DNA of 64,000 bases from Labia minor (Eukaryota; Arthropoda; Insecta; Dermaptera; Spongiphoridae). Both the position numbers and the translations under genes were made by a program. Location: the NCBI GenBank assembly GCA_963082975.1, contig OY720350.1, positions 50,670,734 to 50,734,733 of the forward strand. The letters run 5' to 3'. The notes beneath the pieces are model-generated. The model was not told the DNA's origin, ran no database searches, and was given only the letters and a program-made list of their open reading frames with translations. Numbering within the stretch: the stretch's first letter is position 1; each line of letters opens with the position of its first letter. Shown piece by piece: positions 12,392 through 26,439 of the stretch.

Positions 12392-14755
12392 TTTTAAAAA
12401 AGAACGTTCTCTCTATGAAATAAATGAAGATATTTAAGAAATCGGTGAAAAATGAATTTATTTGGCTTTAGAATCAGAAAATGAATAAAATGATCTATCA
12501 AAGATAATTTTATCCCTATTAATTAAAAAAGTAGGATTTTTAACTCTAATTGTTTTAAAAAACAACGTTCTCTCTATGAAATCAATGAAAATATTTAAGA
12601 AATCGGTGAAAAATGAATTTATTTGGCTTTAGAATCAGAAAATGAATAAAATGATCTATCAAAGATAATTTTATCCCTATTAATTAAAAAAGTAGGATTT
12701 TTAACTATAATTGTTTTAAAAAAGAACGTTCTCTCTATGAAATCAATGAAAATATTTAAGAAATCGGTGAAAAATGAATTTATTTGGCTTTAGAATCAGA
12801 AAATGAATAAAATGATATATCAAAGATAATTTTATCCCTATTAATTAAAAAAGTAGGATTTTTAACTATAATTGTTTTAAAAAAGAACGTTCTCTCTATG
12901 AAATCAATGAAAATATTTAAGAAATCGGTGAAAAATGAATTTATTTGGCTTTAGAATCAGAAAATGAATAAAATGATTTATCAAAGATAATTTTATACCT
13001 CGTAATTAAAAAAGTAGGATTTTTACCTATAATTGTTTTAAAAAAGAACGTTCTCTCTATGAAATCAATGAAAATATTTAAGAAATCGGTGAAAAATGAA
13101 TTTATTTGGCTTTAGAATCAGAAAATGAATAAAATGATCTATCAAAGATAATTTTATCCCTATTAATTAAAAAAGTAGGATTTTTAACTATAATTGTTTT
13201 ACAAAAAAACGTTCTCTCTATGAAATCAATGAAAATATTTAAGAAATCGGTGAAAAATGAATTTATTTGGCTTTAGAATCAGAAAATGAATAAAATGATA
13301 TATCAAAGATAATTTTATATCTCGTAATTAAAAAAGTAGGATTTTTACCTATAATTGTTTTAAAAAAGAACGTTCTCTCTATGAAATCAATGAAAATATT
13401 TAAGAAATCGGTGAAAAATGAATTTATTTGGCTTTAGAATCAGAAAATGAATAAAATGATCTATCAAAGATAATTTTATCCCTATTAATTAAAAAAGTAG
13501 GATTTTTAACTATAATTGTTTTACAAAAAAACGTTCTCTCTATGAAATCAATGAAAATATTTAAGAAATCGGTGAAAAATGAATTTATTTGGCTTTAGAA
13601 TCAGAAAATGAATAAAATGATATATCAAAGATAATTTTATATCTCGTAATTAAAAAAGTAGGATTTTTACCTATAATTGTTTTAAAAAAGAACGTTCTCT
13701 CTATGAAATCAATGAAAATATTTAAGAAATCGGTGAAAAATGAATTTATTTGGCTTTAGAATCAGAAAATGAATAAAATGATTTATCAAAGATAATTTTA
13801 TACCTCGTAATTAAAAAAGTAGGATTTTTACCTATAATTGTTTTAAAAAAGAACGTTCTCTCTATGAAATCAATGAAAATATTTAAGAAATCGGTGAAAA
13901 ATGAATTTATTTGGCTTTAGAATCAGAAAATGAATAAAATGATCTATCAAAGATAATTTTATCCCTATTAATTAAAAAAGTAGGATTTTTAACTATAATT
14001 GTTTTACAAAAAAACGTTCTCTCTATGAAATCAATGAAAATATTTAAGAAATTGGTGAAAAATGATTTTATTTGGCTTTAGAATCAGAAAATGAATAAAA
14101 TGATTTATCAAAGATAATTTTATCCCTATTAATTAAAAAAGTAGGATTTTTAACTAGAATTGTTTTAAAAAAGAACGTTCTCTCTATGAAATCAATGAAA
14201 ATATTTAAGAAATCGGTGAAAAATGAATTTATTTGGCTTTAGAATCAGAAAATGAATAAAATGATATATCAAAGATAATTTTATCCCTATTAATTAAAAA
14301 AGTAGGATTTTTAACTATAATTGTTTTAAAAAAGAACGTTCTCTCTATGAAATCAATGAAAATATTTAAGAAATCGGTGAAAAATGAATTTATTTGGCTT
14401 TAGAATCAGAAAATGAATAAAATGATATATCAAAGATAATTTTATCCCTATTAATTAAAAAAGTAGGATTTTTAACTCTAAATTGTTTTAAAAAAGAACG
14501 TTCTCTCTATGAAATCAATGAAAATATTTAAGAAATCGGTGAAAAATGAATTTATTTGGCTTTAGAATCAGAAAATGAATAAAATGATATATCAAAGATA
14601 ATTTTATACCTCGTAATTAAAAAAGTAGGATTTTTAACTATAATTGTTTTAAAAATGTAAGTTCTCTCTATGAAATCAATGAAAATATTTAAGAAATCGG
14701 TGAAAAATGAATTTATTTGGCTTTAGAATCAGAAAATGAATAAAATAATATATCA
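12391..14755 (+). repeat. Duplicated block, copy 2 (pair at 5.8-8.8 kb)
   Basis: Carries the same ordered markers as 5800-8800 (AACAACG, TATATCTCG, AAATTGGTG, ATGTAAG). It differs by one extra dimer at about 13.2-13.66 kb, where the GATCTATC/TTTTACAAAA monomer and the TATATCTCG monomer occur twice, and by lacking the three dimers at 6.94-7.9 kb. Private changes include AATGATTTTATTT (about 14063), AACTAGAATTG (about 14153) and a one-base insertion in CTCTAAATTG (about 14478-14482). Confidence 0.8.
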
Positions 14756-15605
14756 AAGATAATTTTATACCTCGTAATTAAAAAAGTAGGATTTTTAACT
14801 ATAATTGTTTTAAAAAAGAACGTTCTCTCTATGAAATCAATGAAGATATTTAAGAAATCGGTGAAAAATGAATTTATTTGGCTTTAGAATCAGAAAATGA
14901 ATAAAATGATATATCAAAGATAATTTTATACCTCGTAATTAAAAAAGTAGGATTTTTAACTATAATTGTTTTAAAAAAGAACGTTCTCTCTATGAAATCA
15001 ATGAAAATATTTAAGAAATCGGTGAAAAATGAATTTATTTGGCTTTAGAATCAGAAAATGAATAAAATGATATATCAAAGATAATTTTATCCCTATTAAT
15101 TAAAAAAGTAGCATTTTTAACTATAATTGTTTTAAAAAAGAACGTTCTCTCTATGAAATCAATGAAAATATTTAAGAAATCGGTGAAAAATGAATTTATT
15201 TGCCTTTAGAATCAGAAAATGAATAAAATGATTTATCAAAGATAATTTTATACCTCGTAATTAAAAAAGTAGGATTTTTACCTATAATTGTTTTAAAAAA
15301 CAACGTTCTCTCTATGAAATCAATGAAAATATTTAAGAAATCGGTGAAAAATGAATTTATTTGGCTTTAGAATCAGAAAATGAATAAAATGATCTATCAA
15401 AGATAATTTTATCCCTATTAATTAAAAAAGTAGGATTTTTAACTATAATTGTTTTAAAAAAGTACGTTCTCTCTATGAAATCAATGAAAATATTTAAGAA
15501 ATCGGTGAAAAATGAATTTATTTGGCTTTAGAATCAGAAAATGAATAAAATGATATATCAAAGATAATTTTATACCTCGAAATTAAAAAAGTAGGATTTT
15601 TAACT
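14755..15605 (+). repeat. Ordinary monomers with private substitutions
   Basis: Five monomers with several single changes not seen elsewhere: AAAATAATATATC (about 14743), GTAGCATTTTT (about 15109), TTTGCCTTTAG (about 15200) and CCTCGAAATT (about 15577). AAACAACGTT (about 15299) and AGTACGTTC (about 15461) also occur here. The number of private changes is higher than average, as expected for a less recently homogenised patch. No gene is visible. Confidence 0.75.
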
Positions 15606-18600
15606 ATAATTGTTTTAAAAAAGAACGTTCTCTCTATGAAATCAATGAAAATATTTAAGAAATCGGTGAAAAATGAATTTATTTGGCTTTAGAATCAGAA
15701 AATGAATAAAATGATCTATCAAAGATAATTTTATCCCTATTAATTAAAAAAGTAGGATTTTTAACTATAATTGTTTTAAAAAAGAACGTTCTCTCTATGA
15801 AATCAATTAAAATATTTAAGAAATCGGTGAAAAATGAATTTATTTGGCTTTAGAATCAGAAAATGAATAAAATGATATATCAAAGATAATTTTATCCCTA
15901 TTAATTAAAAAAGTAGGATTTTTAACTCTAATTGTTTTAAAAAAGAACGTTCTCTCTATGAAATCAATGAAAATATTTAAGAAATCGGTGAAAAATGAAT
16001 TTATTTGGCTTCAGAATCAGAAAATGAATAAAATGATTTATCAAAGATAATTTTATACCTCGTAATTAAAAAAGTAGGATTTTTACCTATAATTGTTTTA
16101 AAAAAGAACGTTCTCTCTATGAAATCAATGAAAATATTTAAGAAATCGGTGAAAAATGAATTTATTTGGCTTTAGAATCAGAAAATGAATAAAATGATCT
16201 ATCAAAGATAATTTTATCCCTATTAATTAAAAAAGTAGGATTTTTACCTATAATTGTTTTAAAAAAGAACGTTCTCTCTATGAAATCAATGAAAATATTT
16301 AAGAAATCGGTGAAAAATGAATTTATTTGGCTTTAGAATCAGAAAATGAATAAAATGATTTATCAAAGATAATTTTATCCCTATTAATTAAAAAAGTAGG
16401 ATTTTTAACTATAATTGTTTTAAAAAAGAACGTTCTCTCTATGAAATCAATGAAAATATTTAAGAAATCGGTGAAAAATGAATTTATTTGGCTTTAGAAT
16501 CAGAAAATGAATAAAATGATATATCAAAGATAATTTTATCCCTATTAATTAAAAAAGTAGGATTTTTAACTCTAATTGTTTTAAAAAAGAACGTTCTCTC
16601 TATGAAATCAATTAAAATATTTAAGAAATCGGTGAAAAATGAATTTATTTGGCTTTAGAATCAGAAAATGAATAAAATGATATATCAAAGATAATTTTAT
16701 CCCTATTAATTAAAAAAGTAGGATTTTTAACTCTAATTGTTTTAAAAAAGAACGTTCTCTCTATGAAATCAATGAAAATATTTAAGAAATCGGTGAAAAA
16801 TGAATTTATTTGGCTTCAGAATCAGAAAATGAATAAAATGATTTATCAAAGATAATTTTATACCTCGTAATTAAAAAAGTAGGATTTTTACCTATAATTG
16901 TTTTAAAAAAGAACGTTCTCTCTATGAAATCAATGAAAATATTTAAGAAATCGGTGAAAAATGAATTTATTTGGCTTTAGAATCAGAAAATGAATAAAAT
17001 GATCTATCAAAGATAATTTTATCCCTATTAATTAAAAAAGTAGGATTTTTACCTATAATTGTTTTAAAAAAGAACGTTCTCTCTATGAAATCAATTAAAA
17101 TATTTAAGAAATCGGTGAAAAATGAATTTATTTGGCTTTAGAATCAGAAAATGAATAAAATGATATATCAAAGATAATTTTATACCTGGTAATTAAAAAA
17201 GTAGGATTTTTAACTATAATTGTTTTAATAAAGAACGTTCTCTCTATGAAATCAATGAAGATATTTAAGAAATCGGTGAAAAATGAATTTATTTGGCTTT
17301 AGAATCAGAAAATGAATAAAATGATATATCAAAAATAATTTTATCCCTATTAATTAAAAAAGTAGGATTTTTAACTCTAATTGTTTTAAAAAAGAACGTT
17401 CTCTCTATGAAATCAATGAAAATATTTAAGAAATCGGTGAAAAATGAATTTATTTGGCTTTAGAATCAGAAAATGAATAAAATGATATATCAAAGATAAT
17501 TTTATACCTCGTAATTAAAAAAGTAGGATTTTTAACTATAATTGTTTTAAAAATGTAAGTTCTCTCTATGAAATCAATGAAAATATTTAAGAAATCGGTG
17601 AAAAATGAATTTATTTGGCTTTAGAATCAGAAAATGAATAAAATGATATATCAAAGATAATTTTATACCTCGTAATTAAAAAAGTAGGATTTTTAACTAT
17701 AATTGTTTTAAAAAAGAACGTTCTCTCTATGAAATAAATGAAGATATTTAAGAAATCGGTGAAAAATGAATTTATTTGGCTTTAGAATCAGAAAATGAAT
17801 AAAATGATATATCAAAGATAATTTTATCCCTATTAATTAAAAAAGTAGGATTTTTAACTATAATTGTTTTAAAAAAGAACGTTCTCTCTATGAAATCAAT
17901 GAAAATATTTAAGAAATCGGTGAAAAATGAATTTATTTGGCTTTAGAATCAGAAAATGAATAAAATGATTTATCAAAGATAATTTTATACCTCGTAATTA
18001 AAAAAGTAGGATTTTTACCTATAATTGTTTTAAAAAAGAACGTTCTCTCTATGAAATCAATGAAAATATTTAAGAAATCGGTGAAAAATGAATTTATTTG
18101 GCTTTAGAATCAGAAAATGAATAAAATGATCTATCAAAGATAATTTTATCCCTATTAATTAAAAAAGTAGGATTTTTAACTATAATTGTTTTAAAAAAGA
18201 ACGTTCTCTCTATGAAATCAATTAAAATATTTAAGAAATCGGTGAAAAATGAATTTATTTGGCTTTAGAATCAGAAAATGAATAAAATGATATATCAAAG
18301 ATAATTTTATCCCTATTAATTAAAAAAGTAGGATTTTTAACTCTAATTGTTTTAAAAAAGAACGTTCTCTCTATGAAATCAATGAAAATATTTAAGAAAT
18401 CGGTGAAAAATGAATTTATTTGGCTTCAGAATCAGAAAATGAATAAAATGATTTATCAAAGATAATTTTATACCTCGTAATTAAAAAAGTAGGATTTTTA
18501 CCTATAATTGTTTTAAAAAAGAACGTTCTCTCTATGAAATCAATGAAAATATTTAAGAAATCGGTGAAAAATGAATTTATTTGGCTTTAGAATCAGAAAA

Positions 18601-20606
18601 TGAATAAAATGATCTATCAAAGATAATTTTATCCCTATTAATTAAAAAAGTAGGATTTTTACCTATAATTGTTTTAAAAAAGAACGTTCTCTCTATGAAA
18701 TCAATGAAAATATTTAAGAAATCGGTGAAAAATGAATTTATTTGGCTTTAGAATCAGAAAATGAATAAAATGATTTATCAAAGATAATTTTATCCCTATT
18801 AATTAAAAAAGTAGGATTTTTAACTATAATTGTTTTAAAAAAGAACGTTCTCTCTATGAAATCAATGAAAATATTTAAGAAATCGGTGAAAAATGAATTT
18901 ATTTGGCTTTAGAATCAGAAAATGAATAAAATGATATATCAAAGATAATTTTATCCCTATTAATTAAAAAAGTAGGATTTTTAACTCTAATTGTTTTAAA
19001 AAAGAACGTTCTCTCTATGAAATCAATTAAAATATTTAAGAAATCGGTGAAAAATGAATTTATTTGGCTTTAGAATCAGAAAATGAATAAAATGATATAT
19101 CAAAGATAATTTTATCCCTATTAATTAAAAAAGTAGGATTTTTAACTCTAATTGTTTTAAAAAAGAACGTTCTCTCTATGAAATCAATGAAAATATTTAA
19201 GAAATCGGTGAAAAATGAATTTATTTGGCTTCAGAATCAGAAAATGAATAAAATGATTTATCAAAGATAATTTTATACCTCGTAATTAAAAAAGTAGGAT
19301 TTTTACCTATAATTGTTTTAAAAAAGAACGTTCTCTCTATGAAATCAATGAAAATATTTAAGAAATCGGTGAAAAATGAATTTATTTGGCTTTAGAATCA
19401 GAAAATGAATAAAATGATCTATCAAAGATAATTTTATCCCTATTAATTAAAAAAGTAGGATTTTTACCTATAATTGTTTTAAAAAAGAACGTTCTCTCTA
19501 TGAAATCAATTAAAATATTTAAGAAATCGGTGAAAAATGAATTTATTTGGCTTTAGAATCAGAAAATGAATAAAATGATATATCAAAGATAATTTTATAC
19601 CTGGTAATTAAAAAAGTAGGATTTTTAACTATAATTGTTTTAATAAAGAACGTTCTCTCTATGAAATCAATGAAGATATTTAAGAAATCGGTGAAAAATG
19701 AATTTATTTGGCTTTAGAATCAGAAAATGAATAAAATGATATATCAAAAATAATTTTATCCCTATTAATTAAAAAAGTAGGATTTTTAACTCTAATTGTT
19801 TTAAAAAAGAACGTTCTCTCTATGAAATCAATGAAAATATTTAAGAAATCGGTGAAAAATGAATTTATTTGGCTTTAGAATCAGAAAATGAATAAAATGA
19901 TATATCAAAGATAATTTTATACCTCGTAATTAAAAAAGTAGGATTTTTAACTATAATTGTTTTAAAAATGTAAGTTCTCTCTATGAAATCAATGAAAATA
20001 TTTAAGAAATCGGTGAAAAATGAATTTATTTGGCTTTAGAATCAGAAAATGAATAAAATGATATATCAAAGATAATTTTATACCTCGTAATTAAAAAAGT
20101 AGGATTTTTAACTATAATTGTTTTAAAAAAGAACGTTCTCTCTATGAAATAAATGAAGATATTTAAGAAATCGGTGAAAAATGAATTTATTTGGCTTTAG
20201 AATCAGAAAATGAATAAAATGATATATCAAAGATAATTTTATCCCTATTAATTAAAAAAGTAGGATTTTTAACTATAATTGTTTTAAAAAAGAACGTTCT
20301 CTCTATGAAATCAATGAAAATATTTAAGAAATCGGTGAAAAATGAATTTATTTGGCTTTAGAATCAGAAAATGAATAAAATGATTTATCAAAGATAATTT
20401 TATACCTCGTAATTAAAAAAGTAGGATTTTTACCTATAATTGTTTTAAAAAAGAACGTTCTCTCTATGAAATCAATGAAAATATTTAAGAAATCGGTGAA
20501 AAATGAATTTATTTGGCTTTAGAATCAGAAAATGAATAAAATGATCTATCAAAGATAATTTTATCCCTATTAATTAAAAAAGTAGGATTTTTAACTATAA
20601 TTGTTT
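15605..20606 (+). repeat. Tandem 15-mer (2415 bp) higher-order repeat, ~2 copies
   Basis: Position x matches x+2415 from about 15605 to 18190. Paired markers are ATCAATTAAAAT (15806/18221 and 16611/19026), GGCTTCAGAAT (16006/18421 and 16811/19226), GTTTTAATAAAG (17221/19636), ATCAAAAATAAT (about 17331/19746) and ATGTAAG (17553/19968). All are exactly 15 x 161 apart. Within each copy, 5 monomers (805 bp) recur: GGCTTCAGAAT is at 16006 and 16811. I saw no clear private difference between the copies, so the duplication looks recent. The match ends where copy 2 gains TTTTACAAAA at about 20608. Confidence 0.88.
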
Positions 20607-22899
20607 TACAAAAAAACGTTCTCTCTATGAAATCAATGAAAATATTTAAGAAATCGGTGAAAAATGAATTTATTTGGCTTTAGAATCAGAAAATGAATAA
20701 AATGATATATCAAAGATAATTTTATACCTCGTAATTAAAAAAGTAGGATTTTTAACTATAATTGTTTTAAAAATGTAAGTTCTCTCTATGAAATCAATGA
20801 AAATATTTAAGAAATCGGTGAAAAATGAATTTATTTGGCTTTAGAATCAGAAAATGAATAAAATGATATATCAAAGATAATTTTATACCTCGTAATTAAA
20901 AAAGTAGGATTTTTAACTATAATTGTTTTAAAAAAGAACGTTCTCTCTATGAAATAAATGAAGATATTTAAGAAATCGGTGAAAAATGAATTTATTTGGC
21001 TTTAGAATCAGAAAATGAATAAAATGATATATCAAAGATAATTTTATCCCTATTAATTAAAAAAGTAGGATTTTTAACTATAATTGTTTTAAAAAAGAAC
21101 GTTCTCTCTATGAAATCAATGAAAATATATAAGAAATCGGTGAAAAATGAATTTATTTGGCTTTAGAATCAGAAAATGAATAAAATGATTTATCAAAGAT
21201 AATTTTATACCTCGTAATTAAAAAAGTAGGATTTTTACCTATAATTGTTTTAAAAAAGAACGTTCTCTCTATGAAATCAATGAAAATATTTAAGAAATCG
21301 GTGAAAAATGAATTTATTTGGCTTTAGAATCAGAAAATGAATAAAATGATTTATCAAAGATAATTTTATCCCTATTAATTAAAAAAGTAGGATTTTTAAC
21401 TATAATTGTTTTAAAAAAGAACGTTCTCTCTATGAAATCAATGAAAATATTTAAGAAATCGGTGAAAAATGAATTTATTTGGCTTTAGAATCAGAAAATG
21501 AATAAATTGATATATCAAAGATAATTTTATCCCTATTAATTAAAAAAGTAGGATTTTTAACTCTAATTGTTTTAAAAAAGAACGTTCTCTCTATGAAATC
21601 AATGAAAATATTTAAGAAATCGGTGAAAAATGAATTTATTTGGCTTTAGAATCAGAAAATGAATAAAATGATTTATCAAAGATAATTTTATCCCTATTAA
21701 TTAAAAAAGTAGGATTTTTAACTATAATTGTTTTAAAAAAGAACGTTCTCTCTATGAAATCAATGAAAATATTTAAGAAATCGGTGAAAAATGAATTTAT
21801 TTGGCTTTAGAATCAGAAAATGAATAAAATGATATATCAAAGATAATTTTATACCTGGTAATTAAAAAAGTAGGATTTTTAACTATAATTGTTTTAAAAA
21901 AGAACGTTCTCTCTATGAAATCAATGAAGATATTTAAGAAATCGGTGAAAAATGAATTTATTTGGCTTTAGAATCAGAAAATGAATAAAATGATATATCA
22001 AAGATAATTTTATCCCTATTAATTAAAAAAGTAGGATTTTTAACTCTAATTGTTTTAAAAAAGAACGTTCTCTCTATGAAATCAATTAAAATATTTAAGA
22101 AATCGGTGAAAAATGAATTTATTTGGCTTTAGAATCAGAAAATGAATAAAATGATATATCAAAGATAATTTTATACCTCGTAATTAAAAAAGTAGGATTT
22201 TTAACTATAATTGTTTTAAAAAAGAACGTTCTCTCTATGAAATCAATGAAAATATTTAAGAAATCGGTGAAAAATGAATTTATTTGGCTTTAGAATCAGA
22301 AAATGAATAAAATGATATATCAAAGATAATTTTATACCTCGTAATTAAAAAAGTAGGATTTTTAACTATAATTGTTTTAAAAAAGAACGTTCTCTCTATG
22401 AAATAAATGAAGATATTTAAGAAATCGGTGAAAAATGAATTTATTTGGCTTTAGAATCAGAAAATGAATAAAATGATATATCAAAGATAATTTTATACCT
22501 CGTAATTAAATAAGTAGGATTTTTACCTATAATTGTTTTAAAAAAGAACGTTCTCTCTATGAAATCAATGAAAATATTTAAGAAATCGGTGAAAAATGAA
22601 TTTATTTGGCTTTAGAATCAGAAAATGAATAAAATGATCTATCAAAGATAATTTTATCCCTATTAATTAAAAAAGTAGGATTTTTAACTATAATTGTTTT
22701 ACAAAAAAACGTTCTCTCTATGAAATCAATGAAAATATTTAAGAAATCGGTGAAAAATGAATTTATTTGGCTTTAGAATCAGAAAATGAATAAAATGATA
22801 TATCAAAGATAATTTTATCCCTATTAATTAAAAAAGTAGGATTTTTAACTCTAATTGTTTTAAAAAAGAAAGTTCTCTCTATGAAATCAATGAAAATAT

Positions 22900-25596
22900 T
22901 TAAGAAATCGGTGAAAAATGAATTTATTTGGCTTTAGAATCAGAAAATGAATAAAATGATTTATCAAAGATAATTTTATACCTCGTAATTAAAAAAGTAG
23001 GATTTTTACCTATAATTGTTTTAAAAAAGAACGTTCTCTCTATGAAATCAATGAAAATATTTAAGAAATCGGTGAAAAATGAATTTATTTGGCTTTAGAA
23101 TCAGAAAATGAATAAAATGATATATCAAAGATAATTTTATCCCTATTAATTAAAAAAGTAGGATTTTTAACTATAATTGTTTTAAAAAAGTACGTTCTCT
23201 CTATGAAATCAATGAAAATATTTAAGAAATCGGTGAAAAATGAATTTATTTGGCTTTAGAATCAGAAAATGAATAAAATGATCTATCAAAGATAATTTTA
23301 TACCTCGTAATTAAAAAAGTAGGATTTTTACCTATAATTGTTTTAAAAAAGAACGTTCTCTCTATGAAATCAATGAAGATATTTAAGAAATCGGTGAAAA
23401 ATGAATTTATTTGGCTTTAGAATCAGAAAATGAATAAAATGATATATCAAAGATAATTTTATACCTCGTAATTAAAAAAGTAGGATTTTTACCTATAATT
23501 GTTTTAAAAAAGAACGTTCTCTCTATGAAATCAATGAAAATATTTAAGAAATCGGTGAAAAATGAATTTATTTGGTTTTAGAATCAGAAAATGAATAAAA
23601 TGATATATCAAAGATAATTTTATACCTCGTAATTAAAAAAGTAGGATTTTTACCTATAATTGTTTTAAAAAAGAACGTTCTCTCTATGAAATCAATGAAA
23701 ATATTTAAGAAATCGGTGAAAAATGAATTTATTTGGCTTTAGAATCAGAAAATGAATAAAATGATATATCAAAGATAATTTTATACCTCGTAATTAAAAA
23801 AGTAGGATTTTTAACTATAATTGTTTTAAAAAAGAACGTTCTCTCTATGAAATAAATGAAGATATTTAAGAAATCGGTGAAAAATGAATTTATTTGGCTT
23901 TAGAATCAGAAAATGAATAAAATGATATATCAAAGATAATTTTATACCTCGTAATTAAATAAGTAGGATTTTTACCTATAATTGTTTTAAAAAAGAACGT
24001 TCTCTCTATGAAATCAATGAAAATATTTAAGAAATCGGTGAAAAATGAATTTATTTGGCTTTAGAATCAGAAAATGAATAAAATGATCTATCAAAGATAA
24101 TTTTATCCCTATTAATTAAAAAAGTAGGATTTTTAACTCTAATTGTTTTAAAAAAGAACGTTCTCTCTATGAAATCAATTAAAATATTTAAGAAATCGGT
24201 GAAAAATGAATTTATTTGGCTTTAGAATCAGAAAATGAATAAAATGATATATCAAAGATAATTTTATACCTCGTAATTAAAAAAGTAGGATTTTTACCTA
24301 TAATTGTTTGAAAAAAAGAACGTTCTCTCTATGAAATCAATGAAAATATTTAAGAAATCGGTGAAAAATGAATTTATTTGGCTTTAGAATCAGAAAATGA
24401 ATAAAATGATATATCAAAGATAATTTTATACCTCGTAATTAAAAAAGTAGGATTTTTAACTATAATTGTTTTAAAAAAGAACGTTCTCTCTATGAAATAA
24501 ATGAAGATATTTAAGAAATCGGTGAAAAATGAATTTATTTGGCTTTAGAATCAGAAAATGAATAAAATGATATATCAAAGATAATTTTATACCTCGTAAT
24601 TAAAAAAGTAGGATTTTTAACTATAATTGTTTTAAAAAAGAACGTTCTCTCTATGAAATCAATGAAGATATTTAAGAAATCGGTGAAAAATGAATTTATT
24701 TGGCTTTAGAATCAGAAAATGAATAAAATGATTTATCAAAGATAATTTTATACCTCGTAATTAAAAAAGTAGGATTTTTACCTATAATTGTTTTAAAAAG
24801 AACGTTCTCTCTATGAAATCAATGAAAATATTTAAGAAATCGGTGAAAAATGAATTTATTTGGCTTTAGAATCAGAAAATGAATAAAATGATATATCAAA
24901 GATAATTTTATCCCTATTAATTAAAAAAGTAGGATTTTTAACTATAATTGTTTTAAAAAAGTACGTTCTCTCTATGAAATCAATGAAAATATTTAAGAAA
25001 TCGGTGAAAAATGAATTTATTTGGCTTTAGAATCAGAAAATGAATAAAATGATCTATCAAAGATAATTTTATACCTCGTAATTAAAAAAGTAGGATTTTT
25101 ACCTATAATTGTTTTAAAAAAGAACGTTCTCTCTATGAAATCAATGAAGATATTTAAGAAATCGGTGAAAAATGAATTTATTTGGCTTTAGAATCAGAAA
25201 ATGAATAAAATGATATATCAAAGATAATTTTATACCTCGTAATTAAAAAAGTAGGATTTTTACCTATAATTGTTTTAAAAAAGAACGTTCTCTCTATGAA
25301 ATCAATGAAAATATTTAAGAAATCGGTGAAAAATGAATTTATTTGGTTTTAGAATCAGAAAATGAATAAAATGATATATCAAAGATAATTTTATACCTCG
25401 TAATTAAAAAAGTAGGATTTTTACCTATAATTGTTTTAAAAAAGAACGTTCTCTCTATGAAATCAATGAAAATATTTAAGAAATCGGTGAAAAATGAATT
25501 TATTTGGCTTTAGAATCAGAAAATGAATAAAATGATATATCAAAGATAAATTTATACCTCGTAATTAAAAAAGTAGGATTTTTAACTATAATTGTT
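22900..25596 (+). repeat. Nested tandem 11-mer (1771 bp)
   Basis: Within copy A of the large duplication, markers repeat at 11 x 161: AGTACGTTC (23190 and 24961, position of the G) and GGTTTTAGAAT (tract start 23571 and 25342). Monomer subtype order matches from about 22900 to 23825 against 24675 to 25596. Inside the same stretch, TTAAATAAGTAGG recurs at 1449 bp (9 monomers; 22501 and 23950). Two overlapping higher-order periods are therefore visible in one place. Confidence 0.75.
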
Positions 25597-26439
25597 TTAA
25601 AAATGTAAGTTCTCTCTATGAAATCAATGAAAATATTTAAGAAATCGGTGAAAAATGAATTTATTTGGCTTTAGAATCAGAAAATGAATAAAATGATATA
25701 TCAAAGATAATTTTATACCTCGTAATTAAAAAAGTAGGATTTTTACCTATAATTGTTTTAAAAAAGAACGTTCTCTCTATGAAATCAATGAAAATATTTA
25801 AGAAATCGGTGAAAAATGAATTTATTTGGCTTTAGAATCAGAAAATGAATAAAATGATATATTAAAGATAATTTTATACCTCGTAATTAAAAAAGTAGGA
25901 TTTTTAACTATAATTGTTTTAAAAAAGAACGTTCTCTCTATGAAATCAATGAAGATATTTAAGAAATCGGTGAAAAATGAATTTATTTGGCTTTAGAATC
26001 AGAAAATGAATAAAATGATATATCAAAGATAATTTTATCCCTATTAATTAAAAAAGTAGGATTTTTAACTCTAATTGTTTTAAAAAAGAACGTTCTCTCT
26101 ATGAAATCAATGAAAATATTTAAGAAATCTGTGAAAAATGAATTTATTTGGCTTTAGAATCAGAAAATGAATAAAATGATTTATCAAAGATAATTTTATA
26201 CCTCGTAATTAAAAAAGTAGGATTTTTACCTATAATTGTTTGAAAAAAGAACGTTCTCTCTATGAAATCAATGAAAATATTTAAGAAATCGGTGAAAAAT
26301 GAATTTATTTGGCTTTAGAATCAGAAAATGAATAAAATGATATATCAAAGATAATTTTATACCTCGTAATTAAAAAAGTAGGATTTTTAACTATAATTGT
26401 TTTAAAAAAGAACGTTCTCTCTATGAAATAAATGAAGAT

